64,000 bases of DNA, taken from Bacillota bacterium. GTDB lineage: Bacteria > Bacillota > Bacilli > Desulfuribacillales > Desulfuribacillaceae. The notes beneath the pieces are model-generated. The model saw only the letters and a list, made by a program, of their open reading frames with translations, did no database searches and was not told where the DNA came from. How positions within the stretch are numbered: position 1 is the first letter of the stretch; every line of letters starts with the position of its first letter. Below are positions 52,749 through 61,249 of the stretch, in pieces. Made by a program: the position numbers and the translations under genes. The stretch spans positions 1-64,000 of the forward strand of contig JAEWFW010000004.1 of the NCBI GenBank assembly GCA_023388635.1, read 5' to 3'.

Positions 52749-53502
52749 GAATAGGGACAGAAAAGTACTGTTTGTCATTATTGAGGGAATGTCAGATGAA
52801 CTATTTTTCTTCGATGCTTTGGAACGGTATACTAATGAGCAAATCATCATCAAATCCTATGGTGGGGATATTTTTACCGATCCTGCGCAGGAGACGACGC
52901 CGATCAGGGAAAGAATTCGCAACTTTTTCATAGACAGATTAGGCGATTTGCAATTGAAGGATATTGTAGGTATCATCCATATATCGGACACCGATGGAAG
53001 CTATATACCAGACGAAAAGGTTATCATTGATGAAAATCAGCAAGCTCCATGCAATTATAGCCAAGATGGAATTTTCGTAAAAGAGTGGATGGAAAAGGAG
53101 AAAATAGAAAAGCGCAATCAAACCAAAAGACAAAATACGGTTGCCGCGGCTAGTCTAGATCACGTGCAATACAAACGTGCGAAAATCCCGTACCGGCTGT
53201 TTTATTTGTCACAAAATCTAGAACATGCCATCTTCGGCAGACTGAATGTGCCATCGGGCAGAAAAGTGAAGAATATGGCTGCGTATCTAAAAAAGGTACG
53301 AGGAACCGCAGCAATAGGGGAATTACTGAAAAGTCTCCTTCCCCCGATTGATGAAATGTGCATCGATAAACATCAAAACTCTTGGGACTTTATTATGGAT
53401 AGCGACCATTCTTTACAGCGGTTTAGTAACACATCGTTGATGTATGAGTTTATTAGTGAAATTTCCGGTTCCCAGGATGGGAAAGACACAATTTTAACAT
53501 GA
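52732..53502 (+). CDS. TOPRIM-fold protein partnered with the upstream ATPase
   Basis: 256 residues. KVLFVIIEGMSDELFFFDAL has the TOPRIM Glu (Glu18) and Ser-Asp; GIIHISDTDGSYIPDE supplies the Asp-x-Asp pair (Asp86, Asp88). This acidic triad binds metal in TOPRIM nucleases and primases. The remainder is basic and helical (KIEKRNQTKRQ...). It overlaps the end of the ATPase gene by 17 bases, so the two are made together. The pair resembles RloA/RloB or the AriA/AriB pair in layout, though I cannot assign it to a named family. Start could be ATG 52732 or 52738. Confidence 0.75.
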   Translation: MRMKNRNRDRKVLFVIIEGMSDELFFFDALERYTNEQIIIKSYGGDIFTDPAQETTPIRERIRNFFIDRLGDLQLKDIVGIIHISDTDGSYIPDEKVIIDENQQAPCNYSQDGIFVKEWMEKEKIEKRNQTKRQNTVAAASLDHVQYKRAKIPYRLFYLSQNLEHAIFGRLNVPSGRKVKNMAAYLKKVRGTAAIGELLKSLLPPIDEMCIDKHQNSWDFIMDSDHSLQRFSNTSLMYEFISEISGSQDGKDTILT

Positions 53503-53527
53503 TGGTTCTTTAGCTATCATGTTTTTT
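53496..53527 (+). terminator. Terminator overlapping the TOPRIM stop codon
   Basis: AACATGAT (53496-53503) pairs with ATCATGTT (53516-53523), followed by six T. The TGA stop is within the 5' arm. Confidence 0.85.
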
Positions 53528-53580
53528 AATTTTTTGGAATTTTTTATTTGAGAGTTTTTATTGTGGGGAATTTGGTATTT

Positions 53581-53602
53581 GTAAGAAATTCGCAAGAAAT
53601 TT
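53581..53602. promoter_or_regulatory. Tandem 11-bp direct repeats, possible response regulator box
   Basis: GTAAGAAATTC (53581-53591) is followed directly by GCAAGAAATTT (53592-53602), two mismatches. Head-to-tail 11-bp repeats are the usual binding site of OmpR/PhoB-type regulators, and such a gene begins 93 bases downstream. Confidence 0.45.
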
Positions 53603-53694
53603 GTCAGATGAATCGTTAGAATTTGTTGTTATTCTGCTTTTATAAAGGATGTGATATGCTGGAGAGAATGAGCAGAATGTCAGGAGGGTTTGGT

Positions 53695-54402
53695 TTGAAG
53701 ATTTTGGTGTGTGACGATGACAGAGAGATTGCGGCTGCCATAGACGTGTATTTGAAGCATGAAGGGTACGAAACGGTGTTAGCGTACACGGGCAAAGAGG
53801 CACTGGATATTCTGAATCGTGAGGAGATTCACTTAATTATCATGGATGTGATGATGCCGGAGATGGACGGTCATCACGCGACATTGGCGATCCGGGAACA
53901 TCGCAATATTCCGATTATTATGCTTTCGGCTAAAAGTGAGGATACGGATAAGATCATCGGGCTCAATCTGGGTGCTGATGACTATGTGACGAAACCGTTT
54001 AACCCGTTAGAGTTGCTGGCGCGTGTGAAAAGTCAGTTGCGGCGGTTCACGGCATTGGGAAGTTTGCCGACTGCTGAGACGGGCACATACACGGTCGGCG
54101 GTCTGACACTCGACGACAGCCACAAGCAAGTTACGGTCGATGGCGAGGAGGTTCATCTGACGCCATTGGAGTACAAAATACTTTTTTTATTAATTCGCAA
54201 TCCCGGTCGAGTGTTTTCGATTGATGAAATTTATGAACGTGTATGGAACGAAGAGGCAATTTGCGCTGACAACACAGTGGCAGTACATATTCGCCGCATT
54301 CGCGAAAAAATTGAAATTAATCCGCGGGAACCAAAGTATATAAAGGTGGTGTGGGGCATTGGGTACAAAATGGAAAGGATGGACGGCAAATACAGGAATT
54401 AA
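53695..54402 (+). CDS. OmpR/PhoB-family response regulator
   Basis: 235 residues. The receiver domain (1-115) has the acidic pair in VCDDDREI, the phosphoacceptor Asp in IIMDVMMPEMDG, the Thr/Ser in IIMLSAKSED and the Lys in DYVTKPFNP. The C-terminal winged helix (about 140-230) shows LTPLEYKILFLLIRNPGRVFS and VAVHIRRIREKIE...VWGIGYKM. TTG 53695 lies 6 bases after AGGAGGG and gives the normal N-terminus. It overlaps the kinase gene by 44 bases. Possible autoregulation through the direct repeats upstream. Confidence 0.93.
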   Translation: MKILVCDDDREIAAAIDVYLKHEGYETVLAYTGKEALDILNREEIHLIIMDVMMPEMDGHHATLAIREHRNIPIIMLSAKSEDTDKIIGLNLGADDYVTKPFNPLELLARVKSQLRRFTALGSLPTAETGTYTVGGLTLDDSHKQVTVDGEEVHLTPLEYKILFLLIRNPGRVFSIDEIYERVWNEEAICADNTVAVHIRRIREKIEINPREPKYIKVVWGIGYKMERMDGKYRN

Positions 54403-56968
54403 GGCAATTTCTTATATTTTGCTGCCTGTCTTAATATTTGTCTGGATTAGCAGTTTTTATTCATGGGCGGAGGACTGGGAGCAAGATCCGGCGGTGGATA
54501 TGCATCTGTTGTTCGCCAGTTTTGAAAATGACAATTATTTTTATGATATGTATATGAACGGTGCACGGTGGGATGCCGAAGCAATCTTGAAATACCAAGA
54601 TGAAGAAGCGATACGTTCGATGAAATATTTGCAGTGGATTGATCAGGATGGTCGCACATATAAAATTTCTGATCAGGTCGGTGACGGCGCGGAAGTTGAG
54701 CAAACAAACCCGACCGCTACGCATACGCCACCGTCAGATGTCCAAGAAGTACCAGAATTCGATGAACATGTTGATGTACCGGCTGTCGAGTTGCCAGTCA
54801 TAGATCAAGGAGATGTTCCGAAGTCGTCGGAGGATATAGTAGATGAATTGTTATCGGTAACGGGCGGTAAAGTTACGCAAGCGACGGTATATTCATCGGA
54901 TCATCCACCGCAAACAAGAATCATCTCGGAAGATCCGTCAAAAGGAAGAATCATCATTGAGCATCCTGATGGATCACGAACGATTGAGTTTATAGAACAA
55001 CAAGAACAACAAAAAATGGAATACCGTTTGATGTCGGCTATAGACGGTAGAAGATGGGGTTATGTGCATGATACGCGGCTCATCAACCCGGAAACTGCCG
55101 AATTAGTACAAATGGCAATCGGAGAACAATTGAAGGATTTTCGCTATGTAAAGCAGCAATTGGAATCAAGAAAAGGGCTTGTCTATTACATCACAGATGG
55201 TCAGCATGTATTTTCCAATGCTGAGCAACAAAATGAGGAGTATTTTAAATCACAGCCTGTTTATGCGATTGTGCGCAATGGGGAGATCAGCGATTACAGT
55301 AAACAAGGAAGAGACACGTATGACAGAATGTATAATTATGATTGGGAACGCACGCAAGTAGAGAACGGTAGCAAAGAACAGACAATTTACCTCGCGTTTG
55401 AGCAGGATTATGTTGAACGTCAGACGGCAGCGTGGAAGCAGATGCAAGAAGAAATGCGCTTACAAGGGCTTTTGGTCGCTATCATTACACTAATGGTGTT
55501 GATTGTATTTATCATTATATTGATGGGAGCGGGCAGATCGCGCAGCGATCATGGGCAAGGTGTACACTTTAATGCGTTTGACAAAATTCATTTGGATGTT
55601 GGCTTGATACTCGTGATCATCATAGAGGCGATTGTCATTGCCGTAATGGCGGAAGTATTCGAAAGCATGCAGCGCTATGGAAGTGAGTCAATCATCTACT
55701 GGGGGTTCGCGGTTTTTGCATTCGGTGTCTCTGTTCCTGCTTTGTGGTGGATCGTAAATTTTAGCAAACGCGTGAAAGACGGTTCCGTCATGCGACATAC
55801 ACTGTGCTATTGGATTATCAACAAACTGTGTGTAAAGACATGGAATTTTTGCAGCAAATTGTGGGCGGGTGTAGCGATTACGGTCAAGGTTATCGTGATT
55901 GTCACAGGAATTTTCTTCGCGATGCTGATTAGCAGTGAAGAACCGTTCATGGCTCTGGTATTTAGTGCAATCATACTCGTCTTGGCATCGCTTTGGGCGA
56001 ATCGCTTGCAGCAAGTGGTCAAGGGAGCGCGGGCGGCGAGCAACGGGAAATACGATCAGCCGATATCGGTAACAGGCGGAGAACTGGGAAAAATAGCATC
56101 ATCAATCAATCACATATCCAAGGGCATTAACCAGGCGGTTGATGAAAAATTAAAAAGTGAACGATTAAAGACAGAGTTAATTACCAATGTGTCACATGAT
56201 ATCCGTACACCATTGACTTCGATTATCACATATACAGACCTGCTTAAAAACGAAGGACTAGATCATGAAAAAGCGCCGGAATATCTCAATGTGCTCATAC
56301 AAAAATCGCAGCGTTTGAAGACATTGACCGATGAGTTGTTCGAGGCTTCAAAAGCAGCGACGGGCAACGTAGAAGTCCATATAAAAGAACTGGACATCTG
56401 CGCACTGATCCGTCAATGCTTAGGAGAACTCCATGAGCAAGTTCAAGCATCAGGGCTTGATTTTCGCTTGAATCTGCCGGAAAAAGCAATGGTCTATGGT
56501 GACGGTAAATTGATCTGGCGTGTGATGGAGAACCTGATTTCCAACGTGTTCAAATATGCCCAGCGTCAGTCGCGCGTGTACATTGATGTCATTCAGGGCG
56601 TCAATGAGTATAAGCTGATTATCAAGAATATCTCCGATGCTCCGCTGAATGTTGATCCGCCGGAATTGATGGAGCGTTTCAAACGAGGCGACAGCGCACG
56701 TGCCGGCGAAGGCAGTGGGTTGGGGTTGTCGATTGTCCAGAGCTTCGTGCAAGTGCAGGGCGGCAAATTCCTGCTGGATATTGACGGAGATTTATTTAAG
56801 GCAACTGTCACATTGCCCGCAGCTCAGCCGAAAGAGTCCGACACTGATTCAGGAGATTATCACCAGTCCGAACAATTTGATCAGCAACAGGGATTTGCAG
56901 AACGATTAAAGGAAAGTCAAATTGTACAATATGTCAAAAAAAATCTGGGAATGAAGAGAGAAAAATAA
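54359..56968 (+). CDS. Large membrane sensor histidine kinase
   Basis: 869 residues, TTG start at 54359 after AAGGTGGTG. One membrane helix (about 17-35) leads to an extracytoplasmic sensor of about 330 residues (36-368), acidic and Pro-rich in part. Further membrane helices follow (about 369-392, 410-430, 443-465, 500-520 and 525-545). A HAMP-like linker leads to the dimerisation domain with His613 in NVSHDIRTPLTSI, then the ATPase boxes ENLISNVFKYA and GEGSGLGLSIVQSF. It phosphorylates the preceding regulator. The signal is unknown. The membrane region is more complex than in ordinary two-helix kinases. Confidence 0.92.
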   Translation: MGTKWKGWTANTGIKAISYILLPVLIFVWISSFYSWAEDWEQDPAVDMHLLFASFENDNYFYDMYMNGARWDAEAILKYQDEEAIRSMKYLQWIDQDGRTYKISDQVGDGAEVEQTNPTATHTPPSDVQEVPEFDEHVDVPAVELPVIDQGDVPKSSEDIVDELLSVTGGKVTQATVYSSDHPPQTRIISEDPSKGRIIIEHPDGSRTIEFIEQQEQQKMEYRLMSAIDGRRWGYVHDTRLINPETAELVQMAIGEQLKDFRYVKQQLESRKGLVYYITDGQHVFSNAEQQNEEYFKSQPVYAIVRNGEISDYSKQGRDTYDRMYNYDWERTQVENGSKEQTIYLAFEQDYVERQTAAWKQMQEEMRLQGLLVAIITLMVLIVFIIILMGAGRSRSDHGQGVHFNAFDKIHLDVGLILVIIIEAIVIAVMAEVFESMQRYGSESIIYWGFAVFAFGVSVPALWWIVNFSKRVKDGSVMRHTLCYWIINKLCVKTWNFCSKLWAGVAITVKVIVIVTGIFFAMLISSEEPFMALVFSAIILVLASLWANRLQQVVKGARAASNGKYDQPISVTGGELGKIASSINHISKGINQAVDEKLKSERLKTELITNVSHDIRTPLTSIITYTDLLKNEGLDHEKAPEYLNVLIQKSQRLKTLTDELFEASKAATGNVEVHIKELDICALIRQCLGELHEQVQASGLDFRLNLPEKAMVYGDGKLIWRVMENLISNVFKYAQRQSRVYIDVIQGVNEYKLIIKNISDAPLNVDPPELMERFKRGDSARAGEGSGLGLSIVQSFVQVQGGKFLLDIDGDLFKATVTLPAAQPKESDTDSGDYHQSEQFDQQQGFAERLKESQIVQYVKKNLGMKREK

Positions 56969-56991
56969 AGTACTTCGCACAAAATCAAACA

Positions 56992-57033
56992 AAGCGGATG
57001 CGAACCAGTGGGAAAACCACGGTATCACCGCTT
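56992..57033 (+). other. Predicted structured RNA segment in the kinase 3' region
   Basis: AAGCGG (56992-56997) pairs with CCGCTT (57028-57033). Inside, GATG/TATC and GTGG/CCAC (57008-57011 with 57017-57020, GAAAA loop) continue the helix, leaving a CGAA bulge. CCGCTT could instead pair with AAGCGG of the following terminator. No known class was recognised. Confidence 0.4.
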
Positions 57034-57081
57034 GCCTCTTCAATGGTATTCACCGTAAATTAGATGTAACTGCTGACGTAA

Positions 57082-57129
57082 AAGCGGCTGTGCGGCTATA
57101 GAAATATTTAGTCGCGCAGCCGCTTTTTT
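57082..57129 (+). terminator. Terminator after the two-component operon
   Basis: AAGCGGCTGTGCG (57082-57094) pairs with CGCGCAGCCGCTT (57113-57125), one G-T pair, followed by T to 57129. Confidence 0.9.
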
Positions 57130-57354
57130 CTTGCTTATTCTATAAATAATGTGCAAAGACAAACGAAAAGCGCATAACGGCGCATGCTGCTAAGTTCATT
57201 TACTTCCGGATTGACGGACTTATATCAATATTTTCACTTACATGCAAAGATTTGGATTTCATTTGAATGGCGAATATATGATATATTTATAGTGTAGATA
57301 ATAAGCATGCAAAACAGTATATACTTTCATGCATGCAGCAAATAAACTCTGATT

Positions 57355-57432
57355 GGTTCTGTCATATGGGAAACCGCGATAACAGACCAGGAGCCATTGG
57401 TATAACCGGCTTTTCTGAAGGTCGGCTTTTTT
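57355..57432 (+). promoter_or_regulatory. Attenuator-type leader RNA before the polysaccharide locus (unknown riboswitch candidate)
   Basis: GGTTCTGT (57355-57362) pairs with ACAGACC (57382-57388, one bulge), enclosing TGGGAAACCGCGAT. AGCC (57392-57395), GGT, ACC and GGCT (57408-57411) form a second hairpin. The terminator CCGGCTTT (57406-57413) with AAGGTCGG (57418-57425) and six T shares bases with that hairpin, so the two exclude each other. The start codon of the GtrB-like gene is 25 bases later. The 489 bases from 56969 to 57457 contain no gene; a GCATGC inverted repeat lies at 57305-57336. Confidence 0.55.
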
Positions 57433-57457
57433 ATGTCTTTTTTCGGGAGGGTTACGT

Positions 57458-58408
57458 ATGAACAAGAAAATTACGATTCTCATTCCTGTATTCAATGAAG
57501 AACAAACATTGCTTCTTACGTACGACCGTTTATATAAAGTTTTAAAAGACCTCGCCTATGATTTTGAAATCCTGTTTATCAATGACGGGAGTAGGGATAA
57601 AACGCAGATGTTGGTTGAGCAATTAGCCGACCATGATACGCGTGTTGTTTATGTAGATTTGTCGAGAAATTACGGTAAGGAAATTGCCATGGCGGCGGGC
57701 TTCGATTATGCAACGGGTGATGCCGTGATTATTATGGATGCCGATTTGCAGGACCCGCCGGAGTTAATTCCGCAAATGATTATGCACTGGGAAGAAGGAT
57801 ATGACGATGTGTATGCCAAACGCACAAGCCGTCAAGGGGAGTCTTGGATGAAGAAGAAAACATCCCAGTATTTTTACCGACTATTGCAGAAACTTTCGAA
57901 AATCGACATTCAGGAAGATACCGGGGATTTCCGTCTGCTCAGCAGAAAAGCGGTTGACGCTATTAAAAAATTTAAGGAGCAGCATCGATATACGAAAGGA
58001 TTTTTTAGCTGGGTTGGCTTTAAAAAGAAGGAGATTTTATTTGAAAGGGAAGCCCGGGCAGCCGGAGAAAGCAAGTGGAATTATTTTAAGTTGATTGAAT
58101 TGGCAATTGAAGGTATTACGTCTTTCAGTGCGTTTCCTTTACGGATCAGCACTTTTGCCGGATTTTTCACTGCCGGATCAGGGTTTTTATATATGATGTT
58201 TGTCATATTTAAGAAATTGGTATTTGGAGATCCCGTAGCCGGTTATGCATCGGTTGTGACGATGCTGTTGTTTTTCAGCGGCATACAGTTGATTAGTTTA
58301 GGGATAATTGGCGAATATTTGGGAAGAATTTTCGATGAAACGAAAAAAAGACCGCTCTATTTTGTCAACCAATACAGTGGACATACTGTCACGTCGGACA
58401 AGGAATAA
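57458..58408 (+). CDS. GtrB-like family 2 glycosyltransferase
   Basis: 316 residues. The GT2 domain (1-220) begins ITILIPVFNEEQTLLLTYDRL, with the nucleotide Asp in LFINDGSRDKT and the DxD-type MDADLQDPPELI. The acceptor motif region is DTGDFRLLSRK. Two C-terminal membrane helices (about 230-250 and 265-290) and EYLGRIFDETKKRP are typical of GtrB/CsbB/YkoT proteins that load a sugar onto undecaprenyl phosphate at the inner membrane face. GGGAGGG precedes the ATG. The gtrA-like gene follows with overlap of stops and starts. Confidence 0.92.
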   Translation: MNKKITILIPVFNEEQTLLLTYDRLYKVLKDLAYDFEILFINDGSRDKTQMLVEQLADHDTRVVYVDLSRNYGKEIAMAAGFDYATGDAVIIMDADLQDPPELIPQMIMHWEEGYDDVYAKRTSRQGESWMKKKTSQYFYRLLQKLSKIDIQEDTGDFRLLSRKAVDAIKKFKEQHRYTKGFFSWVGFKKKEILFEREARAAGESKWNYFKLIELAIEGITSFSAFPLRISTFAGFFTAGSGFLYMMFVIFKKLVFGDPVAGYASVVTMLLFFSGIQLISLGIIGEYLGRIFDETKKRPLYFVNQYSGHTVTSDKE

Positions 58409-58409
58409 C

Positions 58410-58838
58410 GTGACGGTGCATCAAGCGAAAAAATTGATCAATTACGGCGTAATTGGAGCGGCTACGACGTTGATCAATCTCACAGTGTACTACGTTTTTA
58501 CCGTATTTGCATTCCATTATATGGTCAGCAATACGGTTGCTTTTGTTATCTCCGTAGCATTTGCTTATGTGGCAAACAAGAAGTGGGTTTTTAGCCAGGA
58601 GCGTGTATTTACATTTCAGTATCGAGAATGCTTGCGGTTTTTCGGTTCGAGAATTTTCACATTGATTGCGGAAAGTGTATTGCTTGTGGTGTTGATTACT
58701 TGGGTTGGCTGGGATTCCTATGCAGTCAAGCTGTTTGTCACCGTATTGGTCATCATCGTAAATTATGTCATGAGCGAGCATCTCGTGTTTCATAAGGACA
58801 TATACCGTGAGAAAATTGCAAAGGATATACAGGAGTAA
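58410..58838 (+). CDS. GtrA family membrane protein
   Basis: 142 residues with four membrane helices. LINYGVIGAATTLINLTVYYVF and the Asn-Lys-Lys-Trp-Val-Phe motif (YVANKKWVFSQ) define the GtrA family. GtrA-like proteins are thought to flip the GtrB-made lipid-linked sugar across the membrane. GTG 58410 is 5 bases after AAGGA and one base after the GtrB-like stop; an upstream in-frame ATG at 58308 lies deep inside the previous gene. With the neighbour it forms a sugar-donor module. Confidence 0.9.
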   Translation: MTVHQAKKLINYGVIGAATTLINLTVYYVFTVFAFHYMVSNTVAFVISVAFAYVANKKWVFSQERVFTFQYRECLRFFGSRIFTLIAESVLLVVLITWVGWDSYAVKLFVTVLVIIVNYVMSEHLVFHKDIYREKIAKDIQE

Positions 58839-58872
58839 GGAAAAAGACGAGATGTGAAAAGAGACATGAACA

Positions 58873-60378
58873 ATGTATAAGAGGTATTCGCAGAGATATA
58901 TGAGATACATCAAGAGATGCGCGAAAAATATTTTCCGACCGGCTGTTGTGGCTGTTTTATTGCTGTTGATGATATCGGGATACGCGTTGTTTGTACAGCC
59001 TTTAGTTGGCTTGGCGGATAACGGGGATTTCGGACGGATTATGCTGCCGAATGATCTGCGCCATGAAACGGAAAGGGAGCAAAACGATTATTTTGGGTAC
59101 TTCAACCATTCATATGATCGCTTGCAATATTACAACGATGTCAAAGGCAATGTCATTTCAACACATAGTATTCTAATTAAGCTCGCCATGGCTGTCGACG
59201 ATATTTTTTCGCGCGATCATAAATTCGACATTCGTTTTGCGGCTGTCATTAGCCTGACTGTTTTAGCCGTGGCGTTATATTGGATTGTCGAAGTAGTTTC
59301 ACAATGGAATGACCGTAAGGCATATCAATATGCGATTGCTCTGCTCGCCGTCGTGATTTTTGGAGATATCGGTTATACAGTGTATTTTAACAGTTTTTTC
59401 GGTGAAGCAGTGGCGTATCCGTTTTTTTTATTATCGGTGGCGGTACTGCTTAAAATAGCTTTCGAAGATAGGATACGCGTTTTATATATTGTGATTTACT
59501 GTCTGTCGAGTTTGATGTTTATGGGGGCGAAGAGTCAATTCGCTCTTAATGGAATTTTATCTTGTGTGTTGCTGGTTGCTGTGCTGGCGCTGAATGTCCG
59601 CAAAAATACGAAACTGCTCACAGCCTTTGCCGGCGTATTTTTGTTAGTGTCATCGGTATTTCTGTATGTCGTGATCGACGATACGATTTATTTAATCAAT
59701 AAATATCATATGGTGACACGAGGTGTGATGTTATTTGAGCCGGATGTGGAGCGGGTAGCGGAGGCGATTGGCATTGATCCGCAATTTTCTCTGTTGGCGG
59801 AGACGATCTATTTTGACCGGACACCGGTGATTGATCCCGAAGATGAACTTTTATTGGAGAAATTCTATGCCAACTATAGCTTGGCGTCGGTTACCTTGTA
59901 TTATTTGCAGCATCCTGAAGCGTTTGAGAAAATAATGGATTTGGGATGGAAGAACAGTTTTACAATCAGACCGGAGGTTTTAGGGAATTACGAGCGGGCT
60001 TCGGGGAGAGAGTATGGAGAACGTACCAATTTTTTTGCCGTGTGGAGTTATATAAAGGAGAACAGAATTCCTCATTCATCAAACTTTGCGTATTTTTTGC
60101 TGGTGATTTTTCTGGCGTTGTCTGCCAACAGAATCATTACAGAGCGCCGGAATGATAAGCGCACGAGTATGAAATATTTCAGTGAGCTTGTCATGGTATT
60201 TGTGTTTTTGACGGGATTGACTCAGGTGTTAATTTCTTTTATTGGGGCGGGCGACACGGATTTGAAGAAGCATTTGTTTATGACGACTGTGTCTTTGGAT
60301 ATTTTATTTTTCTACTACTTTAGTTACGCACTGTCGCTGCTGATCAAGGATAAGCCTCGCGCAACCAAGGAGGGATGA
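58873..60378 (+). CDS. Polytopic membrane protein, possible GT-C glycosyltransferase
   Basis: 501 residues with about ten membrane helices. After the first helix it has LADNGDFGRIMLPNDL, an acidic motif in the first outer loop, and a large hydrophilic loop between late helices (about 290-400). The pattern of a first-loop acidic motif followed by many helices is that of GT-C glycosyltransferases that use lipid-linked sugars, which would suit the adjacent GtrB/GtrA pair. I do not recognise the family with certainty. It ends just before the GGDEF-like gene (GTG start 5 bases later). Confidence 0.6.
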   Translation: MYKRYSQRYMRYIKRCAKNIFRPAVVAVLLLLMISGYALFVQPLVGLADNGDFGRIMLPNDLRHETEREQNDYFGYFNHSYDRLQYYNDVKGNVISTHSILIKLAMAVDDIFSRDHKFDIRFAAVISLTVLAVALYWIVEVVSQWNDRKAYQYAIALLAVVIFGDIGYTVYFNSFFGEAVAYPFFLLSVAVLLKIAFEDRIRVLYIVIYCLSSLMFMGAKSQFALNGILSCVLLVAVLALNVRKNTKLLTAFAGVFLLVSSVFLYVVIDDTIYLINKYHMVTRGVMLFEPDVERVAEAIGIDPQFSLLAETIYFDRTPVIDPEDELLLEKFYANYSLASVTLYYLQHPEAFEKIMDLGWKNSFTIRPEVLGNYERASGREYGERTNFFAVWSYIKENRIPHSSNFAYFLLVIFLALSANRIITERRNDKRTSMKYFSELVMVFVFLTGLTQVLISFIGAGDTDLKKHLFMTTVSLDILFFYYFSYALSLLIKDKPRATKEG

Positions 60379-60382
60379 TTAC

Positions 60383-61249
60383 GTGCTAAAAAACCTGTAC
60401 AACGCTGACCGGTCTAAGGCAATCGATATTATTTACATGTTGATCATTTCCATGTTTTTCTCATTGATTTTGATATTTTCGTACTTGCGATTGGATGAAA
60501 ATCCCTATAGCGTTTTTCTGGTATTTGCGGCAATGGTCGGAACGGTGATCGGGTATTATACGAATATTGCGGCGTCGATTTTGTATGGTATTCTGTTTGT
60601 TTTTTTGTATGGAAGTATACATATCTTTGCCAATGTCGCCAGTGGTGTGCCGGTCGGAAATGATGTTTACCTATGGATGCTGATTATTCCGGCGTTTTCC
60701 GTTGCCCTCGGATATTACGGAAGCCTCATCAGTGATATTCAGACAGAGAACCTGGCGCTGAAAAAAGAAAACAGCGAATATGTCGTCATTGATAAGGATA
60801 CGGGCTTGATGAGTTCGCAGACATTTTTCAATGAATTGCAGATGTATATGAAAATCCATGAACGGTATCACATCGAAGTGTATTTGATGGTGATTCGCAT
60901 TCGCTATGAAAATCAGTTGATTAGCATTCTCGGACAATCAAAATATGAAAAAATGATCAATGAAATTTCTAAAGCAATTTATGCTATTTTGCGTGAAGAG
61001 GATCGCAAATATATTTTGCGTGATCTGCATATGTTTGGCTGCATCTTGCTGTCAAATAAAGACGGCGACAAGTACGTTAAAAACAGAATGAAAGAGACGA
61101 TCAATGGCATGACATTCGAGGATGATCCGATGATCAATAAAATAAAGTTAGAAGTGCAGATCGGTTTGGCTAGGTTTGACAGCGAGCAATTCTCCACTCC
61201 GTACGAATTTTTCCAAACGGCGGAAAGGGATTTGGAGTTCGATGTGTAG
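60383..61249 (+). CDS. Membrane protein with degenerate GGDEF domain, YdaK-like c-di-GMP receptor
   Basis: 288 residues starting at GTG 60383, 8 bases after AAGGAGGG. Four membrane helices (about 10-115) precede a GGDEF-type domain. Its start is readable as DKDTGLMSSQTFFNEL (the DxLTGLxNR region), but the active-site GGDEF is replaced by DLHMF, so it cannot be a normal cyclase. The upstream REED fits the RxxD inhibitory site that binds c-di-GMP. B. subtilis YdaK and Listeria PssE are receptors of this kind that switch on exopolysaccharide synthesis, and the next genes match that operon. Confidence 0.8.
   Translation: MLKNLYNADRSKAIDIIYMLIISMFFSLILIFSYLRLDENPYSVFLVFAAMVGTVIGYYTNIAASILYGILFVFLYGSIHIFANVASGVPVGNDVYLWMLIIPAFSVALGYYGSLISDIQTENLALKKENSEYVVIDKDTGLMSSQTFFNELQMYMKIHERYHIEVYLMVIRIRYENQLISILGQSKYEKMINEISKAIYAILREEDRKYILRDLHMFGCILLSNKDGDKYVKNRMKETINGMTFEDDPMINKIKLEVQIGLARFDSEQFSTPYEFFQTAERDLEFDV

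Noticed and set aside
56996..57062. Small open frame (about 22 codons from an ATG near 56999) after the sensor kinase
   Set aside because: Falls within a region of strong RNA pairing, lacks a ribosome site and resembles no known peptide.
57355..57432. c-di-GMP-I (GEMM) riboswitch before the polysaccharide genes
   Set aside because: Expected from the context, but the conserved GEMM core (GGCAAACC, GACGCAAAGCC) is not present.
60383..61249. Active diguanylate cyclase
   Set aside because: The GGDEF active-site motif is replaced by DLHMF, so catalysis is not expected.
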